Assembly (NCBI GenBank): GCA_947464275.1
Contig: CANHVU010000004.1
Span: 1 to 64,000, forward strand
DNA length: 64,000 nt
From: Bacteroidota bacterium
GTDB taxonomy: Bacteria > Bacteroidota > Bacteroidia > UKL13-3
Direction: 5' to 3'
The notes under the pieces are model-generated. The model had not been told where the DNA came from and did no database searches. It saw nothing but the letters and a program-made list of their open reading frames with translations. This document shows positions 42,409 to 52,282 of the stretch, piece after piece. The position numbers and the translations under genes are program-made. Position 1 is the first letter of the stretch; the number at the start of each line of letters is the position of its first letter.

Positions 42409-43626
42409 TTACCAATTCATGGCAACCTCATTTTGTATAATATCTGCCATTGTTTCTCGTTTTCTTATTAAATGAGCTTGGTTATTGTAAATCAAAACTT
42501 CGGCTGGTCTAAACCTAGCGTTATAGTTACTACTCATGGTTATTCCATATGCGCCAGCATTTAAAAAACACAAAATATCGCCTTCTGATACTTCATTTAA
42601 TTTCCTATCCCAAGCAAATGTGTCAGTTTCGCAAATATAACCAACCACCGTGTAAATTCTTTCTTTGCCTTCGGGGTTACTTAAGTTTACAATATGATGA
42701 TATGAATCGTAAAGCATTGGCCTTATTAAATGGTTCAAACCACTGTTTACGCCAACAAAAACAGTGGCGGTAGTTTGCTTAATTACATTTGCTTTAACCA
42801 AAAAGTAACCGCTTTCGCTCACTAAAAATTTTCCTGGCTCGAACCAAAGTTCCAAATCTTTGCCATATTCTTTGCAAAATTCGGTAAAACGATTGCTTAA
42901 GCTTTTTCCTAATTCTTCTATATCGGTAGTAATGTCGTTTGGTTTATAAGCCACTTTAAAACCACTACCAAAATCAATAAAATCTAATTCAGTAAAATCT
43001 TTAGCCGCATCAAATAAAATTTCGGCACCTTGTAAAAACACACCAGCGTCCAAAATGTCACTTCCGGTATGCATGTGCAAACCATTTACGTGAATATTAT
43101 GCGATTTTACCACGCGCAATACATGGCGTAATTGGTAAACAGAAATTCCAAATTTTGAATCAATATGTCCTGTTGAAATTTTACTATTTCCGCCAGCTAA
43201 AATATGTGGATTTAAACGAATACAACATGGAACTGAATGCCCATATTTACTTCCAAATTGCTCTAAAATAGAGATATTATCAATATTGATATGAACGCCT
43301 AATTCTACTGCTTGTTCTATTTCTTCAAAACCAACACAATTAGGAGTAAAAATAATTTCATTAGGTAAAAAACCTGCGTTTAAACCCAAATGTACTTCGT
43401 TAATTGATACCGTATCTAAACCACTGCCTTGTTGTTTTAATAATTGTAAAATGGCCGAATTATTTAAAGCCTTACATGCGTACTTTATCTTTATATTTAA
43501 TGGTTTAAATGCGTTAACTAACTTGTTAAACTGGTTAATAATAGTTTCTGCGTGATACACGTAAACAGGTGCATCATAAGTTTGAGCAATCTGTAATAAT
43601 TGTTCGTTTAGTTCTTGATTAATCAT
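42409..43626 (-). CDS. lysA: Diaminopimelate decarboxylase
   Basis: This 405-residue fold-type III PLP enzyme makes L-lysine from meso-diaminopimelate. The PLP lysine lies in KYACKALNN, the histidine motif is HMHTGSDI and the phosphate site FIDFGSGFKV. EPGKFLVSESG and the Cys motif YICETDTFAWDR follow, then the C-terminal NYNARFRPAEVL, all as in LysA. The ATG at 43626 is used; an earlier in-frame start at 43677 would lie in a terminator. A second, divergent fold-type III decarboxylase is at 10258. Confidence 0.95.
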   Translation of the reverse strand: MINQELNEQLLQIAQTYDAPVYVYHAETIINQFNKLVNAFKPLNIKIKYACKALNNSAILQLLKQQGSGLDTVSINEVHLGLNAGFLPNEIIFTPNCVGFEEIEQAVELGVHINIDNISILEQFGSKYGHSVPCCIRLNPHILAGGNSKISTGHIDSKFGISVYQLRHVLRVVKSHNIHVNGLHMHTGSDILDAGVFLQGAEILFDAAKDFTELDFIDFGSGFKVAYKPNDITTDIEELGKSLSNRFTEFCKEYGKDLELWFEPGKFLVSESGYFLVKANVIKQTTATVFVGVNSGLNHLIRPMLYDSYHHIVNLSNPEGKERIYTVVGYICETDTFAWDRKLNEVSEGDILCFLNAGAYGITMSSNYNARFRPAEVLIYNNQAHLIRKRETMADIIQNEVAMNW

Positions 43627-43667
43627 TAAAATTTGTTGGATAAAGTTCGAGGCTGCAATATGCAACA

Positions 43668-43704
43668 AAAAAGGCAATTTACAATTGAGTAAACTGCCTT
43701 TTAA
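43668..43704 (-). terminator. Terminator between the 43747 gene and lysA
   Basis: AAAAGGCAATTTAC pairs with GTAAACTGCCTTTT with one mismatch, 43 bases beyond the upstream gene's stop on the minus strand. Confidence 0.83.
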
Positions 43705-43746
43705 AATTTTTAATTGACAAAATTATTTTATTAAATGATTTTTATT

Positions 43747-44430
43747 TTAATAAGAATCGGGATTGGGGTGTGTTAAAAATCCTAAGGTTTTATTAGTTGG
43801 CATTCCGCTACTGTAACTCATTAAATTTTTTTGCTCTAAGGAAATAAACTGCATGTTTTCAAAGTTTGGTACCATTAAATCAAAATGAAGTGCAAAATTA
43901 ATTGATTCAATGATAATTTTATATGCAGATTCCGAGTTAAATTCTTGTTTTTCAAAGTCGTTAAATAAATACGAAAGTTGCTTTTTCCCCTCTAGGAAAA
44001 AATGATTTTCAAAATTGATGAAAAATCTTCCAACCAAAAATCCAGCATCAGCCTCACGGTTATACTTTATTGAATCACTTAAAAAATTATAGATTTGAAT
44101 TAATCCACAAAATTCTCTTAATTTATTTTTATGAACATATTTTGTTTTAGTAATAAAATGTTCATTATCAAAATCAAATACATTGGTGTGCATCATAAAA
44201 ACCAATGTATCGCCACTAAATTTCAAATGAAATTCAAAAGGAGTTTTTTCAATAAAACTTACTTCAATATGTTTATCAGCTTCGGATATTGGCGAAGCTA
44301 ATTCAGAAACAATTGCCTTAACACTAGCTTTAAAAATTTCAAAAGCATCTTTTGTATTTCTAAAGGTTAACTGTTTTGTTGAAGATTTGAGTAGTAGTGT
44401 ATCTTTAATTTTTTCTAATTCGATATCCAT
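43747..44430 (-). CDS. Conserved-looking cytoplasmic protein of unknown function
   Basis: I do not recognise this 227-residue protein. It has no signal peptide or membrane segment. It is mixed alpha/beta and rich in Phe, with a central FLVGRFFINFENHFFLEGKKQLSYLF block that looks structurally constrained. It starts four bases after the DUF4783 gene stop, so the two form an operon that ends at the terminator before lysA. The type of protein and its good codon use suggest a real gene. No function can be assigned. Confidence 0.75.
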   Translation of the reverse strand: MDIELEKIKDTLLLKSSTKQLTFRNTKDAFEIFKASVKAIVSELASPISEADKHIEVSFIEKTPFEFHLKFSGDTLVFMMHTNVFDFDNEHFITKTKYVHKNKLREFCGLIQIYNFLSDSIKYNREADAGFLVGRFFINFENHFFLEGKKQLSYLFNDFEKQEFNSESAYKIIIESINFALHFDLMVPNFENMQFISLEQKNLMSYSSGMPTNKTLGFLTHPNPDSY

Positions 44431-44434
44431 TTGG

Positions 44435-44800
44435 TTATTCCCTTTCTACTTTAAGTTCGTGAATTAAGTTATCTTTCATAAAAATATACAACCTTAATTT
44501 TAGTCCAGATGCAGTTTCATAACTTGCAATAGCATATTTGGCGCCCTGTGCAGAAGCACCTCTGTGTTTAATGGTAATAACTTTGGAAGGATATTTATCA
44601 AAGAATTTTTTCAACATTTGTTCTGCTTGTGCCTTACTACAAAGACTTTCAGTTTCAAGCAAAGTTATTTCAACATTGGCATTTAAATACTTTGTAACAG
44701 CATCACTATTATTGGTTTTTATGGTTGTTACCACATCATCAAAAACATCGGCTTTGCTAATAAAAGGAATAAGCAATAAAAAAAATAATATACGTTTCAT
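44435..44800 (-). CDS. DUF4783 exported protein
   Basis: This 121-residue protein has a signal peptide (MKRILFFLLLIPFISKADV). It has an NTF2-like fold pattern: a helix DVVTTIKTNNSDAVTKYLN, then AEQMLKKFFDKYPSKVITIKHRGAS and strands to the end. It fits the Bacteroidota DUF4783 family, whose role is unknown. It is the first gene of a two-gene unit with the 43747 protein. The 181 bases to the divergent TonB receptor hold both promoters. Confidence 0.88.
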   Translation of the reverse strand: MKRILFFLLLIPFISKADVFDDVVTTIKTNNSDAVTKYLNANVEITLLETESLCSKAQAEQMLKKFFDKYPSKVITIKHRGASAQGAKYAIASYETASGLKLRLYIFMKDNLIHELKVERE

Positions 44801-44981
44801 AATTTATAAGCTTGAAAAATTTAACAATGCAAGCATAAACAAAATTTTACTAAAACCGTGCCATTGTTAAAAAATTCACCAAAGACATGGTTTTTTGAAT
44901 ATTTTTTTTGTAGCAACATTAACTTAATTATGCAATGCAAATTGAAAATTATATTTTGCCACGTTTTTAAAAATAAAATTA

Positions 44982-47828
44982 ATGAAATTTATTTACGCAG
45001 TTATTGCTTTATTTATTATAAATACATACAGTTTTGCCCAAAATACTGGTTTTATTACAGGTAAAATTATTGATGCCAAACGAAACGAAACTTTAATTGG
45101 GGTGACCATTGTGGTTAAAGGAACATCATATGTTACCCAAACAAATGCTGAAGGTGTCTTTACCTTAAAAAACATAAAGGCCGGTGAATATAATATTGAA
45201 ATAAAATATTTAGGTTATAAAACTGTTTTAAAAACTGAAGTAAAAGTTAAAGCTGGACAAACTAACAATATTGGTACAATTGAAATGGCTATAGCCAGTA
45301 CCAACATGGATGAAGTAGTTATTGTTGGTAAAAAGCCTTTGATTGATGTTGATAAACCTCAAACTATCAATACCATAAGTCAAGATAATATAGAATTAGC
45401 TCCATCTCGTCAGTTACAACAAATAGTTAATACGCAGCCAGGTGTGGTTCAGTCGCCTGCTGGAGTAAATATTCGTGGTGGCAGAAGTTATGAAACAGGT
45501 ACTTACATTGACGGTGTAAATGTAACTGATCCATTAGCAGGAACTGGTTTTGGATTAGATATTGGTTCAAATGCCATCAGCGAAATAGAAGTTACCACAG
45601 GTGGAATTGGTGCAGAGGTTGGAGATGCCACAGCTGGTGTAATTAGCACAAAAACGAAACGTGGAGGCGATAAATACGAGGTAAGTGCAAGTTACAAAAG
45701 AGATGATTTTGGTTTTAACAAAAATTCACGAGCTAATTGGAATAGCCAAGTGGCTGAACTAAATGTGAGTGGTCCTTTAATGAAAAAAACACTTAAAAAT
45801 AAAGTAAAATTTTCAGTTGCACTAAGAACTGCATTTAGTGATGAGTTTTATAGAAACCCTGCTAATCAAGTAGTATCTTCATTATACAGCAATACTAACC
45901 TTACGCCATACCAGGATAATAGATGGAGTGCTTTTGTGAAAGTTAACTACGATTTAAAAAACAATAAAAAGTTTACCTTTAGTTTATTACGCTCCATTAC
46001 GGTTAATCAAGATATCAATATGTTGCGTATCTTTGGTAATGATGTGCCTTTTCAGCCTGGTTATCAATATAATTTTAGCAAGCAAATGGATAATGCCAAT
46101 ACATTTACCCACGATGCTTACATGCAAGTTATCAATTATAAGCAATCAGTAAATAAGCGTTTTAGCTTTGATGTAACTGGTTCAAGATTTTTTGTGCAAT
46201 TAAGGGCAGATGCAAATGGTAGAGATTGGCGCCCAAGTAATGTAGATCAAGTTTTTGATGCGGGTTCAATCAATTTATTTCCAACTTCTATTTTCTTACC
46301 TACTGCGGGTTCAAATGTTACTTTTGTTCAATTGCCTGATGGATTTAACAATAACAATGGTATTGCTAGTTTGTGGCATCATCATTACCTAGAAGAATAC
46401 GTATTAAAAAGTCAAGGAAACTTATACTCACGTAATTCGTTGAATAAACTAACCTTTGGTTTTGAAATGAAGTTTCAAGAAATGCTTTGGATAGATATCA
46501 TTCGCCCATGGATTGGCGCCCCAATTACGCTCTCTGATGGCAGCCAATCACAATCATTTAGATTGGGACAACAAAGCGATGTTTGGAAAGTAAATCCACA
46601 AAGAGGTGGATTTTATGTAACAGACCAAATCAAATATAAAGGTTTAGTAGCTAGCATTGGTGGAAGATTCGAATATTGGGCACCTGGCAAATATATTGAT
46701 GATGCAGTTGCCAATCAAAAATCACCAATTAGGGATGAAATTAGACAAGATTATTTGGCATTTAGTACACAAATAGGTGATATGCGATACAAGTTCAGAT
46801 TTTTACCCAAAATATCTGCTAGTTTCCCTATTGCCGAAAATAAAATGTTGTATTTTAATTATGGCCATACCACTATTTTACCACATCCTTCATTTATTTA
46901 TCCCGGCTTAAATCCATTATACCAAGACAGAAGTACTGCAGCTGCTGTTGGTAATCCAAATTTAAATCCTGAGGTTGATATTAGTTACGAAATTGGCTTA
47001 CGCTCACAATTAACCAATAATGACGCTTTAACAATTTCAGCGTATTGGAAAGACAAATATGAGTTTATTACCACCGCTTCTGTAATTGTAAAAGATATTA
47101 CAGGTAGAGATGTAACCAGAACCATGCGTATTAATTCTGACTTTGCAAGAAGCAGGGGGGTGGAATTAGGGTATATTAAGCGTATTGGTAATTGGTATCA
47201 AGGTCAAGCATCGTTTACATACATGGTAACAACGGGACAAAGTGCTAGTGCAAACGAAAAATTAAAAGAATTACTTGCAAGTGGAACCATTGAAGATACA
47301 AAAGAATACTATTTACCTTGGGATATTCCTTTTGATTTTAAAACTAATCATGTATTTAAAATTAATAGAAAAAAGGGGTTGTTTAATAAAAAATGGCTCA
47401 ATAATATGAGTTTTTATTTCGAAACAGTTACTCGTTCAGGAATAAGGTATACTCCAGCCATTTTCTCAAGAAATGATCCACAAACTGGTAGACCAATTTA
47501 TGTTACGGACCCCAATCCAGATGCACGTTGGAGCAAAGTAGGTGAGTATTGGTTTTGGGCTGATTTTACTTTTACAAAATTTATTAAAATTAAAAAAACA
47601 AATTTGGCTTGGAATATCCAAGTTAGTAACATTTTTGATAATCAAAATGCTTCTATCATTAATTCAGTTACGGGGACTGCTTACCAAAATGGTGATAATG
47701 TTCCTGAAACATGGACTGATCCACGTTTTATAGATCCACGATTAGGAAATGGTGGCCCACCTCCAACAAATCCCGCTAGGTATTTGCAGCAACGCCATAT
47801 TGTTTTGGGTGTTTCCATAAAATTTTAA
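44982..47828 (+). CDS. TonB-dependent outer-membrane receptor
   Basis: This 948-residue receptor has a signal peptide (residues 1-18) and a carboxypeptidase-regulatory-like domain (GFITGKIIDAKRNETLIG, 22-105). It has a plug with VNIRGGRSYETGTYIDG and GAEVGDATAGVISTKTK, and a barrel that ends HIVLGVSIKF. It is about 160 residues longer than the receptor at 17202 and unrelated in the barrel. There is no SusD or specific enzyme beside it, so the imported ligand is unknown. A TATATTTTG box lies at 44950-44958, 24 bases before the start, without a clear TTG partner. Confidence 0.94.
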   Translation: MKFIYAVIALFIINTYSFAQNTGFITGKIIDAKRNETLIGVTIVVKGTSYVTQTNAEGVFTLKNIKAGEYNIEIKYLGYKTVLKTEVKVKAGQTNNIGTIEMAIASTNMDEVVIVGKKPLIDVDKPQTINTISQDNIELAPSRQLQQIVNTQPGVVQSPAGVNIRGGRSYETGTYIDGVNVTDPLAGTGFGLDIGSNAISEIEVTTGGIGAEVGDATAGVISTKTKRGGDKYEVSASYKRDDFGFNKNSRANWNSQVAELNVSGPLMKKTLKNKVKFSVALRTAFSDEFYRNPANQVVSSLYSNTNLTPYQDNRWSAFVKVNYDLKNNKKFTFSLLRSITVNQDINMLRIFGNDVPFQPGYQYNFSKQMDNANTFTHDAYMQVINYKQSVNKRFSFDVTGSRFFVQLRADANGRDWRPSNVDQVFDAGSINLFPTSIFLPTAGSNVTFVQLPDGFNNNNGIASLWHHHYLEEYVLKSQGNLYSRNSLNKLTFGFEMKFQEMLWIDIIRPWIGAPITLSDGSQSQSFRLGQQSDVWKVNPQRGGFYVTDQIKYKGLVASIGGRFEYWAPGKYIDDAVANQKSPIRDEIRQDYLAFSTQIGDMRYKFRFLPKISASFPIAENKMLYFNYGHTTILPHPSFIYPGLNPLYQDRSTAAAVGNPNLNPEVDISYEIGLRSQLTNNDALTISAYWKDKYEFITTASVIVKDITGRDVTRTMRINSDFARSRGVELGYIKRIGNWYQGQASFTYMVTTGQSASANEKLKELLASGTIEDTKEYYLPWDIPFDFKTNHVFKINRKKGLFNKKWLNNMSFYFETVTRSGIRYTPAIFSRNDPQTGRPIYVTDPNPDARWSKVGEYWFWADFTFTKFIKIKKTNLAWNIQVSNIFDNQNASIINSVTGTAYQNGDNVPETWTDPRFIDPRLGNGGPPPTNPARYLQQRHIVLGVSIKF

Positions 47829-47851
47829 AAATAATTACAAAAACTTATTTA

Positions 47852-47888
47852 AACGTCACTAAGGTAAATCTAAGTGGCGTTTTTTTTA
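47852..47888 (+). terminator. Terminator of the second TonB receptor gene
   Basis: AACGTCACTAAG and CTAAGTGGCGTT form an imperfect stem followed by eight T residues, 23 bases after the stop. Confidence 0.75.
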
Positions 47889-48030
47889 TTTCATTAATAA
47901 AATTTCAAAAAAATAAAACAAAATACACTAAATTACATAATTCTAAAATTCAGCAACTTACGAAATTTTATAGTTATTAGATTATTAATATTTTATATAT
48001 ATTTTGTATTTTTAATTTCATTCTTTATTA

Positions 48031-48070
48031 TTGAGCAATAAAAGTACTCAATATTCAAAAAAAGTACTCA
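48031..48070. promoter_or_regulatory. Twin AAAGTACTCA sites before the polysaccharide-locus regulator
   Basis: AAAGTACTCA occurs at 48041-48050 and 48061-48070, exactly 20 bases or two helical turns apart. TTGAG at 48031-48035 mirrors CTCAA at 48047-48051. The pair lies about 95 bases before the regulator gene and could be its own operator. The rest of the 335-base gap from 47829 is AT-rich and holds only the terminator. Confidence 0.5.
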
Positions 48071-48163
48071 TCTATTTTGACACAACCTTAAATTGTGACT
48101 CACCAAGCGAAGCTGTAATTTATATTCATTGTTTCGTTCCAATAATACCAATTAATTTAACAA

Positions 48164-48697
48164 ATGTTAGACGCTTTAATCACATCAAAAACAAGAATAA
48201 AGCTATTACTTAAATTTTTTTTAAACAGCAATAACCGCGACTATTTGAGGAGCTTAGAAAGCGAGTTTGGTGATTCGTCAAATTCCATCAGGCAAGAACT
48301 AAATAAACTGGAAGCAGCAGGTTTATTACAAAGTGAAAATAACGGTAATAAGAAAATTTTTAATGCAAATATTAAACACCCATTATTTCCTGAGATCAAT
48401 AGTATTCTCATGAAATTTACTGGATTAGACCAACTTCTTTTACTTGTTATTAATAGACTTGGCGATTTACATGAAGTATATCTTATTGGTGATTTAGGAA
48501 GGGGAATTGATAGTGAGTTAATCGATTTAGTATTTGTTGGAAACATTAATAGAGAATACCTCAATAAACTTATAGAAAAAGCCGAAAAACACATTCATAA
48601 AAAAATTAGGTACGTGTTTTACAATGTTGATGAATTTTATAGTAAAAAAGATAAAATCATCAATGATAACGATTTATTACTTTGGAAATATTCTTAA
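48164..48697 (+). CDS. Winged-helix regulator with degenerate nucleotidyltransferase-like domain
   Basis: This 177-residue protein has an N-terminal ArsR-like winged helix (residues 1-75: LRSLESEFGDSSNSIRQELN, then LEAAGLLQSENNGNKKIF). The C-terminal half resembles a minimal nucleotidyltransferase: VYLIGDLGRGIDSELIDLVFVG, then INREYLNKLIEKAEKHI. The usual GSxxxG and DxD catalytic pattern is altered, so catalysis is doubtful. It is the first gene of the polysaccharide locus, 25 bases before the dehydrogenase, and probably controls it. From memory, similar proteins precede capsule loci in other Bacteroidota. Confidence 0.82.
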   Translation: MLDALITSKTRIKLLLKFFLNSNNRDYLRSLESEFGDSSNSIRQELNKLEAAGLLQSENNGNKKIFNANIKHPLFPEINSILMKFTGLDQLLLLVINRLGDLHEVYLIGDLGRGIDSELIDLVFVGNINREYLNKLIEKAEKHIHKKIRYVFYNVDEFYSKKDKIINDNDLLLWKYS

Positions 48698-48722
48698 ATT
48701 TAAATAAAAAATATACAATATT

Positions 48723-50000
48723 ATGGATAAAATAGCAATCATTGGCCTTGGATATGTTGGCCTACCCTTAGCAGTTGAATTCGGAAAAAAAGTACACGCT
48801 GTTGGCTTCGATATCAATCAAAATCGTGTAAACGAATTAAATAATGGTCATGATAGAACATTAGAAATAGCTGATGCCGATTTAAAAGCTACACTAGCCA
48901 ATAATAGTGCCACAGCAAGTTTTAAATGTAGTACTAATTTAGAGGATATCAAGGACTGTAATTATTACATTGTTACCGTACCAACTCCTACTGATAAAAA
49001 CAATAGACCAGACTTAACTCCACTTTATAAAGCAAGTGAAACAGTAGGGAAAGTTTTGAAAAAAGGTGATACAGTAATTTATGAATCTACGGTATATCCG
49101 GGTGTTACTGAAGATGAATGTATTCCTGTGTTAGAAAAAATTTCAGGTTTAAAATTTAATATTGATTTTTTTGCTGGATATTCTCCAGAAAGAATTAATC
49201 CAGGTGATAAAGAACATACTGTAACCAAAATTTTAAAAGTAACTTCTGGATCTACTCCTGAGGTAGCTGAAAAAGTTGATCAACTTTATAGAACAATAAT
49301 AGTTGCTGGTACACATAAAGCTAGCAGTATTAAAGTGGCAGAGGCAGCTAAAGTAATTGAGAATTCACAACGTGATATCAATATTGCTTTTGTTAATGAG
49401 TTATCGAAAATTTTTAATTTAATGGGTATTAGTACTAACGATGTGTTAGAAGCTGCTGGTACCAAATGGAATTTTTTAAAATTTAAACCAGGTTTAGTTG
49501 GTGGACATTGTATAGGCGTTGATCCTTATTACTTAGCTCAAAAAGCCCAAGAAGTAGGTTATCATCCTGAAATTATTTTAGCAGGTAGGAGATTAAATGA
49601 TAGTATGGGCGCTTATGTTGCTACCGAAACTATCAAATTAATGATAAAAAAAGACATCAAGGTAAAAAATGCCAATGTTTTAATGTTAGGCTTTACCTTC
49701 AAAGAAAATTGTCCTGATGTTCGTAACACCAAAGTTATTGACATTATAAATGAACTAAATACTTACAATGTTAACTTAACAGTAGTTGACCCTTGGGCAG
49801 AACCTGCAGAGGTTAAACACGAGTATAATTTGTTAACTCAAAAAGAAATGCCAGCAAATATTAAATTTGATGCTGTTGTTTTTGCAGTTGGTCATAATGA
49901 ATTTAAAACTATAGATATTTTTAGCTATTTAAATACCAACCATGTGATTTTTGATGTTAAAGGACTTTTAGATAGGAACTTGGTAGACGGAAGTTTGTAA
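48723..50000 (+). CDS. UDP-N-acetylhexosamine 6-dehydrogenase (TviB/WbpO type)
   Basis: This 425-residue nucleotide-sugar dehydrogenase oxidises C6 of a UDP-sugar in two NAD-dependent steps. The NAD site is [18 protein letters not shown]. The catalytic region is [20 protein letters not shown] with the nucleophile Cys, and the C-terminal domain has [18 protein letters not shown]. The details fit the TviB/WbpO group that makes UDP-GalNAc or UDP-GlcNAc uronic acid rather than UDP-glucose dehydrogenase. The epimerase that follows supports this. Confidence 0.92.
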   Translation: MDKIAIIGLGYVGLPLAVEFGKKVHAVGFDINQNRVNELNNGHDRTLEIADADLKATLANNSATASFKCSTNLEDIKDCNYYIVTVPTPTDKNNRPDLTPLYKASETVGKVLKKGDTVIYESTVYPGVTEDECIPVLEKISGLKFNIDFFAGYSPERINPGDKEHTVTKILKVTSGSTPEVAEKVDQLYRTIIVAGTHKASSIKVAEAAKVIENSQRDINIAFVNELSKIFNLMGISTNDVLEAAGTKWNFLKFKPGLVGGHCIGVDPYYLAQKAQEVGYHPEIILAGRRLNDSMGAYVATETIKLMIKKDIKVKNANVLMLGFTFKENCPDVRNTKVIDIINELNTYNVNLTVVDPWAEPAEVKHEYNLLTQKEMPANIKFDAVVFAVGHNEFKTIDIFSYLNTNHVIFDVKGLLDRNLVDGSL

Positions 50001-50153
50001 GAAAATACCAGGAAGTTATTTAGGTATAAACAGGTTTAGCAAATTATTTACTTACAAAAAACTTACTGTAATTACATTTAAACCTATTAAACCACAATAT
50101 CTACTACCTTATTGACATCAAGTAGCTAAATCATATAAACCCAATAAACAAAA

Positions 50154-51179
50154 ATGTTCAACCCCAAATTATACAATATCCCCTACCATACCCAAGATTT
50201 ATCAAAATATAAATTTTTAATTACTGGTGGTGCCGGTTTTATTGGAAGTAATATTGTAGAGTATTTAATTAAATATAATGCTGGCCATGTGCGTGTATTA
50301 GATAATCTTTCGAACGGTTATTTTGATAATATCAAGGATTTCATGAGCTTGCCTAATTTCGAATTTATTTTAGGCGATATTCGTGATTTAGATACATGCA
50401 AAAAAGCAATGGAAGGTATTGATTTTGTGAGTCATCAAGCTGCTCTTGGTTCAGTACCTCGTTCTATTGCAGACCCAATAACATCGAATGAAGTTAATGT
50501 AGGTGGATTTTTAAATATTTTGACAGCAGTGAAAGATGCAAGCAATATTAAACGTATGGTTTATGCTGCATCATCATCTACTTATGGCGATAGTCCAGAA
50601 TTACCCAAAAGAGAGGGGAATGAAGGAAACCCATTATCACCATACGCAGTTACCAAATTAGTGAATGAACTTTATGCCGATGTATATAGCAAAGTATATG
50701 GATTAAATACTATTGGTTTGCGCTACTTTAACGTTTTTGGTCCAAAGCAAAACCCCAATAACCCTTATGCTGCAGTAATCCCTATTTTCTGCAAAGCATT
50801 TATTGAAGGTAAGCAACCAATAATTAATGGTGATGGGTTAACAAGTCGTGATTTTACTTTTGTAGAAAATGCTGTGCAAGCCAATATTCGTGCAATGCTT
50901 TTAGGTGTTGATAACCAAAGTTTAGAGTCAAATACGCTAAACAAACATGAGGTTATGAATATGGCATGTGGTGATCAAGTAACACTTAATGAAATGATTG
51001 AAATGTTAAATCAGTTAAGCGGACAACAAATAAAACCAATTTATGGACCTGAACGAAAAGGTGATGTTAAACATTCAAAAGCCAGTATCGATAAAATTTC
51101 AACTATTCTTAATTATGAACCCCAATATCGTTTTAAAAAGGGTTTAGAAATTGTTTTTGAATGGTATAAAACACAATAA
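50154..51179 (+). CDS. UDP-N-acetylglucosamine 4-epimerase (TviC/WbpP type)
   Basis: This 341-residue extended SDR has FLITGGAGFIGSNIVEYL, the triad in SSSTYGDSP and SPYAVTK, and QAALGSVPRSIADPITSN, which is a hallmark of WbpP/TviC. These enzymes interconvert UDP-GlcNAc and UDP-GalNAc or their uronic acids. Together with the preceding dehydrogenase it should yield UDP-GalNAcA. The 153-base spacer upstream shows no clear promoter. Confidence 0.93.
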   Translation: MFNPKLYNIPYHTQDLSKYKFLITGGAGFIGSNIVEYLIKYNAGHVRVLDNLSNGYFDNIKDFMSLPNFEFILGDIRDLDTCKKAMEGIDFVSHQAALGSVPRSIADPITSNEVNVGGFLNILTAVKDASNIKRMVYAASSSTYGDSPELPKREGNEGNPLSPYAVTKLVNELYADVYSKVYGLNTIGLRYFNVFGPKQNPNNPYAAVIPIFCKAFIEGKQPIINGDGLTSRDFTFVENAVQANIRAMLLGVDNQSLESNTLNKHEVMNMACGDQVTLNEMIEMLNQLSGQQIKPIYGPERKGDVKHSKASIDKISTILNYEPQYRFKKGLEIVFEWYKTQ

Positions 51180-51231
51180 ATGATCAGCAGAAATTTTTAA
51201 TTTTTCTTTTGAACAAAATTTTATTATTTCC

Positions 51232-52185
51232 ATGTTAGAAAAAAACACCAAAATATACATTGCAGGGCATAAAGGAATGGTAGGAAGTGCCATTGCTAGG
51301 ATATTAAATACCAATGGCTATACCAATATAATAGGTAAATCAAGCAAAGAACTTGACTTGAAAAATCAAGCTGAGGTTTTTAATTTTATCCAAACAGAAA
51401 AACCTGAAATAATTATTGATGCAGCAGCTAAAGTTGGTGGAATTTTGGCCAATAATAATTATCCATATCAGTTTTTAATGGATAATATGCTCATTCAAAA
51501 TAACTTAATTAGTGCTGCACATGAATTGAATTGTAAAAAATTCATTTTTTTAGGTAGCTCATGTATATACCCTAAGTTAGCACCTCAACCTTTGCAAGAA
51601 GATTGCCTACTTACTTCAAGTTTAGAACCCACCAACGAATGGTATGCCATCGCAAAAATTTCAGGAGTAAAATTATGTGAAGCCATTAGGAAACAATTTA
51701 ATAAGGATTTTGTAAGCTTAATGCCTACAAACCTTTACGGCCCTTTCGATAATTTTGACTTAGAAACATCACATGTACTGCCTGCCATGATTCGAAAGTT
51801 TCATGATGCAAAACTGAATAACCATGCTGATGTAACACTTTGGGGAAGCGGTACTCCTATGCGTGAATTTTTACATGTAGATGATATGGCAAAAGCAGTT
51901 GTGTTTGCTGTTGAAAATACATTACCTGAAAACTTATATAATGTTGGTACAGGATTAGATTTAACAATTAAGGAACTAGCTGAAACTATTCAAAGTGCTG
52001 TTGGGCATACTGGGAAAATTATTTGGGACTCATCAAAACCTGATGGAACTCCACGTAAATTAATGGATATTTCAAAAATGCACAAGGTTGGCTGGAAACA
52101 TCAAATAGACCTTAAAAATGGAATTTCAGAAACATATCAATGGTTTTTGCAAAATGTAAATAATGTAAAGGAAGTGAAAATGTGA
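51232..52185 (+). CDS. fcl: GDP-L-fucose synthase
   Basis: This 317-residue SDR epimerises and reduces GDP-4-keto-6-deoxymannose to GDP-L-fucose. The NADP site is IYIAGHKGMVGSAIARIL. The catalytic region has FLGSSCIYPKLAPQPLQED, with the family's Cys and Ser and a later Tyr-x3-Lys (WYAIAK). It acts after gmd, which lies downstream at 52760; the usual order is gmd before fcl. The two are separated by a four-helix-bundle gene. Confidence 0.95.
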   Translation: MLEKNTKIYIAGHKGMVGSAIARILNTNGYTNIIGKSSKELDLKNQAEVFNFIQTEKPEIIIDAAAKVGGILANNNYPYQFLMDNMLIQNNLISAAHELNCKKFIFLGSSCIYPKLAPQPLQEDCLLTSSLEPTNEWYAIAKISGVKLCEAIRKQFNKDFVSLMPTNLYGPFDNFDLETSHVLPAMIRKFHDAKLNNHADVTLWGSGTPMREFLHVDDMAKAVVFAVENTLPENLYNVGTGLDLTIKELAETIQSAVGHTGKIIWDSSKPDGTPRKLMDISKMHKVGWKHQIDLKNGISETYQWFLQNVNNVKEVKM

Positions 52186-52282
52186 TGAAGGGTTAATCGG
52201 TTATTTGTTGGAACGGTTAAGAAGTAAATATTATTTTAAAAAACTAAATATTTAAATAAATAAAAGTCAAACAATATAAGAA

